Source of the DNA: Favolaschia claudopus
Lineage: Eukaryota; Basidiomycota; Agaricomycetes; Agaricales; Mycenaceae
Direction of reading: 5' to 3'
Assembly (NCBI GenBank): GCA_037176885.1
Contig: JAWWNJ010000009.1
Location: forward strand, 744,001 to 808,000
DNA: 64,000 nt
How positions within the stretch are numbered: position 1 is the first letter of the stretch; the number at the start of each line of letters is the position of its first letter. The notes under the pieces are model-generated. The model saw only the letters and a list, made by a program, of their open reading frames with translations. It ran no database searches and had not been told where the DNA came from. Both the position numbers and the translations under genes were made by a program. Positions 10,895 through 21,350 of the stretch are shown piece after piece.

Positions 10895-12680
10895 TCAGGC
10901 ATCTACAGACGCGTCGAGCAATAATCCACTTTCACGCAATGTCCCGCCTTTCCATCGGCAAATACTAAACCTGTGATTCACTCCTGGAAGCCCTGGGACA
11001 GATATCGAGCCTCCACATCCGCCTGTCTTGTCCATGGGCAGCAAATACACTATTTCTTTGACACGAGAATGCAGTAACGCCATGCTGCACATGATACACG
11101 GCTCGTGTGTGGTGAAGAGAATCTGCGATGTGAGCAGGTAGTTTGTGCCATTGCGCGGGGATCCGTCGTCGACCTCATCCGCGGGTCCAGAGTCTATGAC
11201 CTCGACGCCAGAACGTGCGCGGTGGTCTCCAATGGTGCGAATGATGTTCATTACAGCGTGGCGAAGGGGATGTGCGGCGGTCTTTCGTGTGTCGTGTGCC
11301 ATGAATGCAGGAGGCGCATCGGTATTTTCTGAATCCTCGTATGGCGAGGGGACGTATGCTGCGATCGCAAGCTGCAGAACCAAGTAATGAGGATGAAATA
11401 CCAGCGAAGCGTATATTGCAAATGACCTACCTCCCCTTCTTCTCGCGCACGAAGAGCCTCCTGTACAACAGTGTGCATCGCTTCCCAGGCCCAGTGCGCT
11501 TTGCCCCGAGTCCAGTCCTCTGGCTCGTTTTTACGCCGTGGCGCATAGACAGTCGGCCAGAGCGCCGTTTTCAAGCTCAGAGACGTGAGAGTGAGGGCCG
11601 CCGACGCAGGAACGGTGATGAGGAACGGGTCCGACAAAGCGATGCCGTCGGGTAGGCTCGGTGCTTCTGGTGAAGTGCTCAGTAAAAAAGTGCTTTTTTC
11701 ACCCTGTTTCCGGACGCGTTTGAGATGACCCAGGTCGGACGAATCTAATCCGCTCGTTCGGAGCCATCTAGACGAGAGAACTGCGAGTTTAGGGTTGGCT
11801 TGTGGTAGAGATAGGAAGACGAGTCGCTACTCACTTGAGCATGGCTCCGATATTACGGGCTTCCGGCACGTCGACTGCCCATGCTTGTACTAAAGAAGAT
11901 TCGGGGTACATTCTATGAATGTAGTTGCACGCACTGGTTCGGATGGTTTCAGCGGTTTCTTCCTCCGGGGGAGGCTTGAACCGCTCAAAGGGGAGGTCCT
12001 CTTCAGGTATAACATCATCCGCAGAACCCTGGAGAAAGGACGGAGGGATATCTTCTGCACTTTCGGAATTTAGAGAAGATAATCCTCCCCAACCATCGTC
12101 GTGATTCTCTTGCATATTCTGGGATGCTGTAAAGTCCACTGGATCAAACCATAGATTGCTGCCATAGTAGATGCAAAGCTCCTCGTCCGGCTCAACAGCC
12201 CGTGTTGTGGTGTAGTGGATCGAGTCATTTGAAGGATCGATGGTGTACGAGACATTCGGGGAATTGGAGTGATTGAACAGGGAGCCTTTGCAAGGGAAAT
12301 ACAACAGAAGTCAGGACGATCGAGGGATATCAGAGCGATGTTGAAGCATTACCGATTCCTAGTGCCAGAGCCATGCGGCCGTTTTTCCATTTGAATGTAT
12401 AGTGGTCGAGGACAGTGAATCTGAAGCCTAAGAAATCGGATACATATAAACAAAGGGGAGCAGGTCCAACCTTCCGTGCTGCTCGTATTCTTCTTTTTCT
12501 AGGAGGAGAACTGGACTGCTTTCAACTAGGATGTGAGCTGGGATTGCTTGCGCGGCTTCATTGTTAATGAGTTAGGAATTTCTGGCTTTATTCTACAGAG
12601 AACTCCGGACCGAATACGCCGCGCCCCTTGCCTTGAGAGTTTTTGACGATGCAGAGGGAGTGGTTGAGAGCAGAAGGCAT
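10895..12680 (-). CDS. TAD3: SET-domain/TAD3 fusion: tRNA adenosine-34 deaminase non-catalytic subunit
   Basis: A two-part protein. The start at 12680 reads MPSALNHSLCIVKNSQGKGRGVF; an intron joins it to AAQAIPAHILVESSPVLLLEKEEYEQHGR, then FTVLDHYTFKWKNGRMALALG, then GSLFNHSNSPNVSYTI and DEELCIYYG. This is a complete SET methyltransferase fold, with the NHS motif and the final Tyr. The same open frame (11831-12304) runs on into VQAWAVDVPEARNIGAMLK, the start of TAD3. The next exons give LKRVRKQG, LWPTVYAPRR...WTRGKAHWAWEAMH and then the deaminase core: HAV (Val in place of the catalytic Glu, the TAD3 signature) and HEPCIMCSMALLHSRVKEIVY. TAD3 pairs with TAD2 to make inosine at tRNA position 34. 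The stop is at 10895-10897. What the SET part methylates is unknown. Confidence 0.86.
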
Positions 12681-12848
12681 TATGGGCCGGCTACTAAACG
12701 CGTCTTTTGATAGCCGAAATTATTCGCGTGTCCTCCACGTCTTGTCTTCCACCAGCCGTCTCATTCGTTGGGACGTGCTAAATCTCGTCGATTTCTGTCT
12801 ACTATCAAGCCTCAATGAACGACAGATCCTAAACCTCCACAGCAACCC
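12681..12848. promoter_or_regulatory. Divergent promoter, SET-TAD3 / ALG7
   Basis: 168 bases separate the two start codons, so both transcripts must start within or very near this interval. No TATA box is obvious. Bidirectional use is inferred from gene orientation only. Confidence 0.45.
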
Positions 12849-14592
12849 ATGATGAAGCCTCGACCTCTCCCTTCCGTTCTACTGCTCGGTTTTCTCGTCT
12901 CTGTCGGTGCATGGTTCATCGTGCGGCCATTCATCGACCCCATTCCACCGCTTCCCGCTCTTTATACCTCTCTGGGCTTCTCTGTCTTTGCTTTGCTGGC
13001 AACTCTCTATATTATTCCAGCGGTCGGCCCCGCATTTATCAAAGCGAACTTGAAAGGGATTGATTTGTTGAAAACCGACAAGACACCGATGTGCGTTTGA
13101 TCTCACAATTTTGGAGCTTGTGTTCTCACGGAATTTTGCTAGCCCAGAGAGCCAGGGACTTGTCGCGGCGTCCATCTATATCCTGCTGTTAATCCTTTTT
13201 ATCCCGTTCGCGTTTTCCGATTCGATAGCCAGTTTCGGCAATACAAAGTCTTCACCTGAAGGGATCTCTGTGATTGAATTTCCTCATCATCAGGTACCTT
13301 TCATGTCCCGTATAATTGATTCTGTACGTTGAACAGTTCCAAGCTTTCTGTATACCTGTCCTCCTTGCTGTCTCTACTAATTGCAACTATGCTTGGTTTT
13401 CTCGACGACGTCTTTGACATACGGTGGAGACATAAAATCCCGATTCCCATCATCGCGTCGATTCCACTCTTAATGGTTTACTATGCCGAACGAGGAAACA
13501 CCGATGTGGTCGTACCAATTCCACTACGATTTATTTTCGGAACTCTTGTTAATTTAGGTGTGTCTTGTGATAGAATATAAGAAATAACACTCAAGAATTG
13601 ACCAGGGCCTCTATATTACCTCTATATGTCGCTCTTGAGCACATTCGCCACCAACAGCTTCAACATTCTCGCCGGCATAAATGGCTCGGAAGTCAGCCAG
13701 GCACTTATCATCAGCTTCTCCGTCATCTTGAACGATCTTTTGTACCTCCCTTGGCCACTCGACTTTCGGATACCTGTGCATCTGCTGGGTTACCGAGCTG
13801 ATGTGGAAGTTGGCGGGCCCTGGAGCGCAGGAATGGCTCATGGAAGCCGAGAGCTTGTCGAGCGACACCTTTTTAGTCTATACTTCATGCTGCCTCTCGT
13901 TGCGGTGTGTGCAGGGTTTATGTATCACAACTGGTAGGTTTTCGGTCAGACGACGCCATTGACAATCGCTGAATAAATACGGATAGGTACCCTGCGAGAG
14001 CGTTTCCAGGAGATACCCTCTGCTACGTGACGGGAATGGCCTTCGCAGTGGTAGGTATCCAGGCGCACTTCTCCAAGACTCTGCTGCTCTTCTTCATACC
14101 GCAAATATTCAACTTTCTGCTGTCTTGCCCTCAGCTCTTTGGTTTGGTACCCTGTCCGCGGCACCGTGTCCCAAGGTTTTGCATTCACTTCGTTCGGATC
14201 TTTCTATATCGCTAACTCCACCCTGCGTAGGATTGACTACGATACAGGGCTCCTTCACCCGTCCAAGGCTCTGTTCTTAACGCCGCCGTCACAACTAACG
14301 ACTTTCGTCTTGGAAATAATGTCCAAGTTGGGTCTCACGGACCTCACGAAACATCCAAAGAGCGGGATGATTTTGGAAGCCAACAACTTGACGATCCTGA
14401 ACTGGTTTTTACTCAGATTAGGTCCAATGAGTGAGGAAAGGCTGGCGCAAATTTTGATATGCTCACAGGTAGGATTTCTTTCCCACTATTTCTGTTCTCT
14501 GCCAATCCCTTGTCCAGGTCGCGGGGAGTTTACTGGCGTTCACCGTCCGCTATGGTTTAGCAGGACTCGTCTATGATGGCAATAGACGATGA
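12849..14592 (+). CDS. ALG7: UDP-GlcNAc:dolichyl-phosphate GlcNAc-1-phosphate transferase
   Basis: Catalyses the first step of N-glycan precursor assembly at the ER membrane, moving GlcNAc-1-P from UDP-GlcNAc to dolichyl phosphate; it is the tunicamycin target. Tandem ATGs at 12849 and 12852 start a hydrophobic N-terminus. Exons in order give [64 protein letters not shown] (catalytic DD near 13404), [16 protein letters not shown] (the conserved N-x2-N-x3-G-x-NG loop), and [19 protein letters not shown] (the GDT motif). A late exon covers [14 protein letters not shown] through [17 protein letters not shown], and the last ends in [18 protein letters not shown]. About ten membrane segments are visible, matching the family. 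Every family motif is present. Confidence 0.92.
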
Positions 14593-14986
14593 TTATCTCG
14601 AGAGAACTCGGAAGAAGCGCCTAGCCAGCGGAGGGAGCGGCAATAGAGACGAGACCAGCCGGAAAGCATGATTTATTTTGTCGCGTATGCGGAACGGAAG
14701 GCGGAGTGACGGCCATTGGGGAAAGCCTTTGTCGCGGTCTGTCGCGGTCGGCGTCCGCGCCAGGGGGTCTGAACATCTTTGTACCGCAGAACACAACGGA
14801 ATACGAGTCATCAGAGGGCTTCCGTCTGTATAAGAAGAGGGCCTGGCCCGTTATTTTTTGACGAGAAATCCGAATATTCCCGATGCATTATAGGTGCGAA
14901 AATCACATGCTTGTGACGCACTCGGAGTTATAAGCGGACGGCCCCTATGAGACAGTCAACTTCCCGTCCTTCCCTTTACCACAACA

Positions 14987-16869
14987 ATGTCCCAAGAGCG
15001 CGCAAAATTCGCTGAAGAGGTCGCACAAGTAGAGAATTGGTGGAAGGTATGCCCGTCACAACGTGTCTTCGATGCAAGCGCTTAATTTGCTCAGAGTCCC
15101 CGTTTCGCGCGAGTGACCCGTCCTTATACTGCTGCTGAGGTTGTAGCGAAGCGCGGCACCCTCCCAATACAGTACCCTTCCAATGTACAAGCCAAGAAAC
15201 TCTGGCAGACTCTCGGCGAGCACGCCAAACGCGGGACTCCGTCGCACACATACGGAGCGTAAGTTCGCATTCTTATCCCGTTGCTCTAGGTCCTTTGAGC
15301 GTCTGTTCTATGCAGTCTGGATCCGGTCCAGGTTACTCAGATGGCCAAGTATCTTGAGACCGTCTATGTTTCCGGCTGGCAATCCTCGAGTACAGCTTCC
15401 AGCACGAATGAACCGGGTCCGGATCTGGCCGGTACGACTTAACGATGCACTCTGTTCTATCCCGTCCGTCTAATGCGTTTTATTTCAGACTATCCTTCGA
15501 ATACTGTACCAAACAAGGTAGAACATTTGTTTATGGCCCAGCTCTTCCACGACCGCAAGCAACACGAAGCACGCTCTACCATGTCCGACGCGGAACTCGC
15601 CAAAACTCCTTACATTGATTATCTTCGTCCCATCGTCGCCGACGCCGACACTGGCCACGGCGGTCTCACCGCCATCATGAAGCTCGCTAAAATGTTCGTC
15701 GAGAAAGGCGCCGCTGGGATTCATATCGAAGACCAGGCTCCGGGCACCAAGAAGTGCGGACACATGGCCGGCAAGGTCCTCGTACCCATTTCTGAGCACA
15801 TCAATCGTCTTGTCGCGATCCGACTGCAATTCGACATCATGGGCGTCGACAATCTCGCTATTGCGCGGACCGACTCCGAGGCTGCTACTCTCATTACCTC
15901 CAACATAGACGATCGTGACCACCCGTTCATTTTGGGATCCACGAACCCATCTCTACTCCCATTGAACACGGTTATGGTGGAAGCCGAGAGGGCGGGAAAG
16001 CTGGGACCTCAATTGCAGGCAACTGAAGACGAGTGGACTAATTCTGCGAAGCTGCAACTCTTTTCCACAACGCTAGCCGACGCACTTTCGAAGCAGGGCG
16101 TGCCTGCCGCACAAGTGAAGAAATTTGTCGCCCGGGTCGCCAATGTCTCCTACCCGCAAGCCGTCACCATTGCGCAGAAGGAGTTTGGACTGAAAACGGT
16201 CCCGTACTGGGACTGGGACAGCCCGAGAACGCGGGAGGGATACTACCGTTACCAGGGTGGTACTCAATGCGCGATTGTACGCGCAGCTGCGTTCGCGCCT
16301 TATGCTGATTTGTTGTGGATGGAGACGAAGAGCCCGATTTTGAAGCAGGCACAAGAATTTGCGGCAGGTGTCCACGCGCTCCGTCCTGGCCACTGGTTGG
16401 CGTACAATTTGAGCCCGTCGTTCAACTGGGATGCGGCTGGACTAGGCGAGAAGGAGATGCAAGGGTATGTATGGCAGCTCGGGAAGCTTGGGTTTGTGTG
16501 GCAGTTCATCACGGTGAGTGGTGTGAAACAGAAAGCTGGTGGCCGACGCTGATTGCTTCCTCTTCTAGCTCGGTGGTCTGCATTCGAACGCATACATCTC
16601 GGATTTGTTTGCGCAAGAGTACGCCAAGACTGGGATGAAAGCCTATGTCGAGTTGGTGCAGCGAAAAGAGCGCGAGCTGGGGACGGATGTGCTGACCCAC
16701 CAAAAGGTTCGTTACTTCATCTCCTTTGACCCGGGTGTTGACGAGCTGCGAACAGTGGAGCGGGGCCGACTACGCGGACAATCTCATTAAGACGGTAACG
16801 GGTGGTGTGTCGTCGACGGCCGCGATGGGTAAGGGGGTTACAGAGTCGCAGTTTGGGTCGAAGTTGTAG
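14987..16869 (+). CDS. ICL1: Isocitrate lyase
   Basis: Splits isocitrate to succinate and glyoxylate, the first committed step of the glyoxylate shunt. In wood-decay basidiomycetes it is also linked to oxalate production and constitutive glyoxylate flux. The start at 14987 gives [19 protein letters not shown]. Short 5' exons cover [21 protein letters not shown] and [22 protein letters not shown]. The long exon beginning near 15489 holds [30 protein letters not shown] (catalytic KKCGH) and [13 protein letters not shown]. Later come the long helical insert typical of eukaryotic [22 protein letters not shown] and [10 protein letters not shown]. 3' exons give [19 protein letters not shown] and [33 protein letters not shown], ending GSKL. 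That ending is not a canonical SKL peroxisomal signal in the final position, although it contains SKL as its last three residues, so peroxisomal import is possible. Confidence 0.95.
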
Positions 16870-17137
16870 TTGTATGTGTATAGACCGGATATCTTGTATG
16901 TAAACGAGTATGATGCTCGGCTTCCCGGGGGCAGCCGTGGCTGTCGTCGCCCCGTCGGCGTGCTGTAATAATGCCTTCCGCTGCCGGTGGTCGCGCAAGT
17001 TTTTAATCAGCATATTCTCCGTCGATCATCTCACTTGATCAGCCTTCTTAGCAAGGGCATCTCGCTGCTTTTCCGATTCGTACCGCATACATATAAATCC
17101 TCCGTGCGTACAATCCTGACCTCTCATTGTTCTCCTC

Positions 17138-18436
17138 ATGTCTTTTCGCGACCTAGGAATTCCCGCCGCAGAGGCAACTGTATCGGTCAAAGCTTACAAT
17201 GTCACGGACGACACAATGTCTTCCGTCCGTGTCCCAGCAAGTATATTCTGGCGACCAGTTCTGTCGGGAAGAGAGAACTTCACTGCCCCCGTATTTGCGT
17301 TTCTGATTGAACACGCTACAACGGGAAGGCGGGTAATGTTCGACATTGGTATGCGCAAGGATCCTGAGAACGGCGCGCCACATCTTGTGGAAATGACCAA
17401 GGCGGGGTTTAGTATCCCGGTCAATAAGGATATTACAGAAAGGCTTGTCGAAGATGGAGTGCCCCTCGACAGTATCAGTTCTGTGATTTGGAGGTCGGTG
17501 TGATGCTCGAGCTAAGTATATCCGGGGCAACAGGGAGCTCACTCAGATCATTGTAGCCATGCGCATCTCGACCATATTGGTGCGCCGTTCTCGGTCGATT
17601 CCGCGCTGATATATGCTGAACCATTGATCAAGGTGATATATCGAAATTCCCAGCTACGACTGACCTCGTTGTGGGGGGAGCGACCAGCTTGAAGACATGG
17701 CAGGCGGATCCGAAAAGCATTTTAAGTGAAAGCGATGTCTCGTTCGTTCTTTTTTGCTCGTCATTGCACCTTGATGAACTCGAGCCAGGGGGCGAAAGAT
17801 CGTCCTCCTCAAGTCAGAGGACTCCCTTGAAATCGGAGGCTTCAAAGCTCACGACTTTTTCGGTGACGGAAGCTTGTACCTGTTGGACGTTCCCGGGGTT
17901 CGTATTTCTTTAGACAGATAACCTTCAGTCACTAATATCCACGACAGCATTTTCCCGGCCACGTCTGCGGCCTTGCACGGGTAACACCCACCACCTTCGT
18001 CTTACTCGGCGGAGACGCGTGTCACCATGCAGGCATGTTCCGTCCCACAACGGAACTGCACCGTCGCTTCCCTTGCCCAGGCGAGCTCCTCTCGGCTACA
18101 CGGCACTCCGTCTCAAAAGAACATTTCGCGTCTCCTGGGTCGAGCGAATTCGATCTTGCAGCGCGGAATACGCCAATGTTTGAGGTGATAGAGGGCGGCG
18201 CGTATGCTGACCCGGCGGCTGCCCGCGACTCGATTGCCAAGATCGGACCGTTCGATGCAAACGAGGACATTTTCATAGCGATGGCGCATGATGAATCGCT
18301 CGTTGACACAATCGGACCGTACCCGCTGGTGATGGACTCCTGGAAGGAAAAGGGATGGAAGAATCAAGCGATCTGGGCTTCGTTTGATGAGAAGAATCGT
18401 GCATTTAGATACAATGTCAAAGAGGGACAAAACTAA
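17138..18436 (+). CDS. Metallo-beta-lactamase-fold hydrolase
   Basis: A secreted or intracellular metal hydrolase of the lactonase-like MBL family; the substrate is unknown. The start at 17138 gives MSFRDLGIPAAEATVSVKAYNV. The first exon includes FLIEHATTGRRVMFDIGMRKDPEN and ends at SVIW. The next exons give SHAHLDHIGDISKFPATTDLVVG (the HxHxDH metal motif, split by an intron at the final Gly), then KIVLLKSEDSLEIGGFKAHDFFGDGS, then FPGHVCGLARVTPTTFVLLGGDACH. The GH and GGD metal ligands are all present. The 3' exon covers PCPGELLSATRHSVS to the end, KEGQN. The sequence pattern (IFWRPVL, PVFAFLIEH, HLDHIGD) matches a large fungal family close to AHL-lactonase-like enzymes. No signal peptide is visible. 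Confidence 0.85.
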
Positions 18437-18555
18437 ATGTGTCGCCGGAGCTCATATACAACAAACTGTAGCTAAAAACTGACCTTGACTATGTGCAATA
18501 TCTGAGTGCCGCAATTCGAACTACAAAGATGAACGAGAGCGCTGCCTTAGAGGGA

Positions 18556-18882
18556 ATTTCCAAATCAAGCGGTCAAAGCTGAATATATTGATGGAAACTA
18601 AGGTTAGGGTTAGGAGAGCGGAGGATCCAAAAAAAAATGAACCCCTGACGACGCAAGCCAGTAGTGCAGCGGCAAGGTCATCGCGCCCGTCTGTTGCAAG
18701 CAGAGCAGACGAGCAAGGGCGGCAAAAATTAGATAACCAGAAATGCGTGCGGTGCACGCATAATAGTGGTTAAACTATTAAGAACAGATACTACACTTGA
18801 TCTAAGCCAAAAGGCCAGAGTGGTAAAGATTCTAGGTGGTTGGAGGGAAGCTTTTATAGGCGAGCAGGCGCGCACGGACCAC
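18556..18882 (-). repeat. Dispersed inverted repeat carrying U2 snRNA, copy 1
   Basis: About 327 bases match 53882-54211 in the opposite orientation with only scattered differences. The shared block runs from a conserved upstream element (GTGGTCCGTGCG on the minus strand) through TATAAAA, the U2 RNA, a T-run, a BamHI-like GGATCC, a telomere-like CCTAACCCTAACCTTAG, and ATTCAGCTTTGACCGC. Similarity stops abruptly on both sides. Confidence 0.85.
18641..18831 (-). ncRNA. U2: U2 spliceosomal snRNA, copy 1
   Basis: Minus strand. The RNA reads GGCCUUUUGGCUUAGAUCAA and then GUGUAGUAUCUGUUCUU, the invariant U2 5' region. GUAGUA (complement of 18789-18794) pairs with intron branch points. Stem IIa (AAUAGU/ACUAUU) and stem IIb (AUGCGUG/CACGCAU) are intact, followed by an Sm site AAUUUUUG (complement of 18723-18730). 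Two further GC-rich hairpins end near 18641. The length of about 191 nt is close to vertebrate U2 (188). TATAAAA at 18852-18858 lies 26 bases before the inferred 5' end, and a 9-T run follows the RNA. Both ends are estimates. It lies between the MBL-fold gene and UTP3, transcribed on the same strand as UTP3. The short frame starting MVKLLRTD is an antisense translation, not a protein. Confidence 0.93.
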
Positions 18883-19057
18883 CTTGACATCGAGCGAGTC
18901 ACATGCAGAAAGAACTCCTTCGGGCAGTCCGCTTTTCTACCTCTAACCCGTCGTCTATTGATTCAATAAAGCCACAACCTTCAACTGAAGTTTTGGTGTA
19001 AGATTCAACATGATCTTTTCATGGAAAGAGACGACCTGATCTACACTGTGTCCTATC

Positions 19058-21125
19058 CTAACCCAAAGGCGTACTTTTAACGACCTTAGATATACCAGAT
19101 CTCTCTCCATCATACCGACCACCGGTGCTTGCAAGGCCACCCTTGTACACAGCTTTCTGCGAAGAAACCTTGATGTTCGCTTTCCTGAACTTTTCGCGCT
19201 TCTTGACACGCGGATTGCGAACACTTTTTGGTCGACGAGGTGTGAGACCTTTATTTTTGAGAATCGCTCGTGTAAGGGAGCGTGGACCGTCAGCGCCCTC
19301 TTCTTCGTAATCCGGACTAGATTCCTGGTGTCAGTAAATGTGTTACTTGAGATACGTGGAAACATACCGCGTAGCTTCCAGTGCAGCTTCATAATCAGCC
19401 TTTTTCTTTTCCTTCTTTAATTTCGAGTTACGCTGCACGAGATCATAGTATCCTTCCGCATCTTCTGCATCCGCCGTCTTGGGTAGTGGATCTGACTCGT
19501 CCAGATCGTCTCCCCCTTGCCCTCTCTGGCTTTGAGGTACCTTGGCAGCCTGTTTACGAGTATCGCGATATGGAATATCGTCATCTCCTCCGACTGCATT
19601 GTTACGAGCACCCTGTCGTCTCGCACTCGCGCTCTCAATTCGTGATGTGTGGAATCGTAGCGACTTCCTACGCGCACTCTTGTCGGCGGCATCGGCGTGC
19701 TGCAGTGTTGTTGCTTCACCGTAGGCATCGATACTTGAATCAAGACGCCGCTGGGTTGCGGATGTCGATGCAGTAAAGTCAGGCTCGACGAGATCAAAGA
19801 TGGGGAGAGCGGGCGCCGACGAAGATGTTTTGCGCTTCTTCTTGGGACGCGGTTCAACTTCTGGCTCTTCAGGTAAATCTGCGTCTTTCAACAGCTCTTG
19901 GAGCTCATCGTCATCCAGACCCTCCAGACTCTTTAGCTTCCAAAGTTGTTCAGCGTCCATCATCAGGTCAACATCCGATCCCTCCTCGTCCAAGCCAACT
20001 TCCGAGTCTGATGCAGCGAAGTCGAGTTCCTCGAGCGTAGTGAGCGACTGTTTCAAGGTCAAGAGCCGCGCCATAACGGGATGAGTTCGTAGCAAATCAG
20101 GTCGTCTCGCATACTTCTCGCTTGAGCGTAGATGCAGATAGAATGCTAATGCTGTCGTGTAAGCCAATAGGGCCTCTGAAGAGTGTCAATATTGGGTTCC
20201 GATATAATATGAACGAACTTGCGATAGTGGAAATGAACCATCCCTAGACTAAGCGAGTCTGGGTCAGTAGCTTCGAGCCTGAAGATAGTTCAGCCAAGGG
20301 AGTAAGAGGAACGGCGGTTGGGCTCACGTTGCAACTTTTTGACGCGTCTTCATAAGACTTTCCGCTGTATCCTCCCAGTCACGCGCCAGTGCAAGAGTTT
20401 CCGGGCTGGTTTTTTCAAGGTGACGAATGAGGGCTTTCGGATCCAGTGGAGTCGCGTCCTCCACCGGTACGATATCCTCTGGAAGGTAGCTATTTCATTT
20501 AAGAAAAAAAATAGCGAACAAAAATAAATTAGAGACATTACAATGGCGGCCGTTGCGTCATCCAGCCCAAAGTCATCGTCTCCCATGGTATCGCGAGCCT
20601 TAGCCTGCAGACGTTTGGCTTCCTGTTCCTCGAGCTCGTTGCCTTCTTCGTCATCAGAGTCCAACTGGGCGGCGTTGGAGGAATAGTATGCCGACCTGCC
20701 ACGGCCCCAAGTTTCATCCTCATCCGAGTCTTCCTCATCCGACGAGGCTTTGACTTTAGACTTGGCCTTTTTTGACTTGGATTTTGAGAGCTTGGTCTTT
20801 GCTGAGCCGACAGTATCTTCATTGTCTTCTTCTTGACCATCTTCGTCGTCCATGTCTTCATCATCGCTCAAATCCAGTCCAAATACTTCATCTTCATCCC
20901 CGTCGTCGTCACCTCCGGACTCGTTCCCCTCGAGAAGGATTTTATCACGGGAAGCATGAACTGCAAAGATATTACAGGGTGAACCAAGAAAATTGGCGTA
21001 GGCGCACATTCGTCTTCTTCATCCAAGGGAATGTCGGAAGCCTTGTTCCACTTTTTGATTTTGGAATCGGCGCGGTTAACAGGACGTGGTTTGTTGCCTG
21101 CTTTCTTGCCTGGCCGACGAGGCAT
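19058..21125 (-). CDS. UTP3: SAS10/UTP3, small-subunit processome protein
   Basis: Nucleolar U3 snoRNP-associated protein needed for early 18S rRNA processing. The start at 21125 reads MPRRPGKKAGNKPRPVNRADSK, the typical basic N-terminus. Next come a strongly acidic, Lys/Ser-mixed region (GDEDEVFGLDLSDDEDMDDE) and DTMGDDDFGLDDATAAIV. An exon at about 20350-20480 gives PLDPKALIRHLEKTSPETLALARDW, the Sas10/Utp3/C1D (Lcp5-like) domain. The exon at 19343-20167 carries LAFYLHLRSSEKYARRPDLLRTHPVMARLL, then a disordered middle and GYYDLVQRNSKLKKEKKKADYEAA. The last exon gives GPRSLTRAILKNKGLTPRR, KSVRNPRVKKREKF and GRYDGERSGISKVVKST, the diagnostic Sas10 C-terminal domain, with the stop at 19058-19060. 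Domain order and length fit the family. Confidence 0.9.
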
Positions 21126-21350
21126 TCTCGACGGTAAATCGTTGGTAAATTGTCAAGCCCTTTTTGGGTGCACGCAAAATACAACCAAACATACTCTCCG
21201 GCCCGGTCACACCGGCCACCACAAATTTCAAGAAACCAGTTTGAAACCAGTAGTTGAGCAGCTAAGCCTTCACAAAGTACATCCGTATTAAAGCCAAAAA
21301 GATACTTACGATAATAAGCAAATAAGATATCGTGGAAACTCGTGACAAAC

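Noticed and set aside
18766..18969. Frame starting MVKLLRTDTTLDLSQ, with a matching frame at 53783-53998
   Set aside because: Both are antisense translations of the U2 snRNA copies. The similarity between them is RNA conservation, not a protein family.
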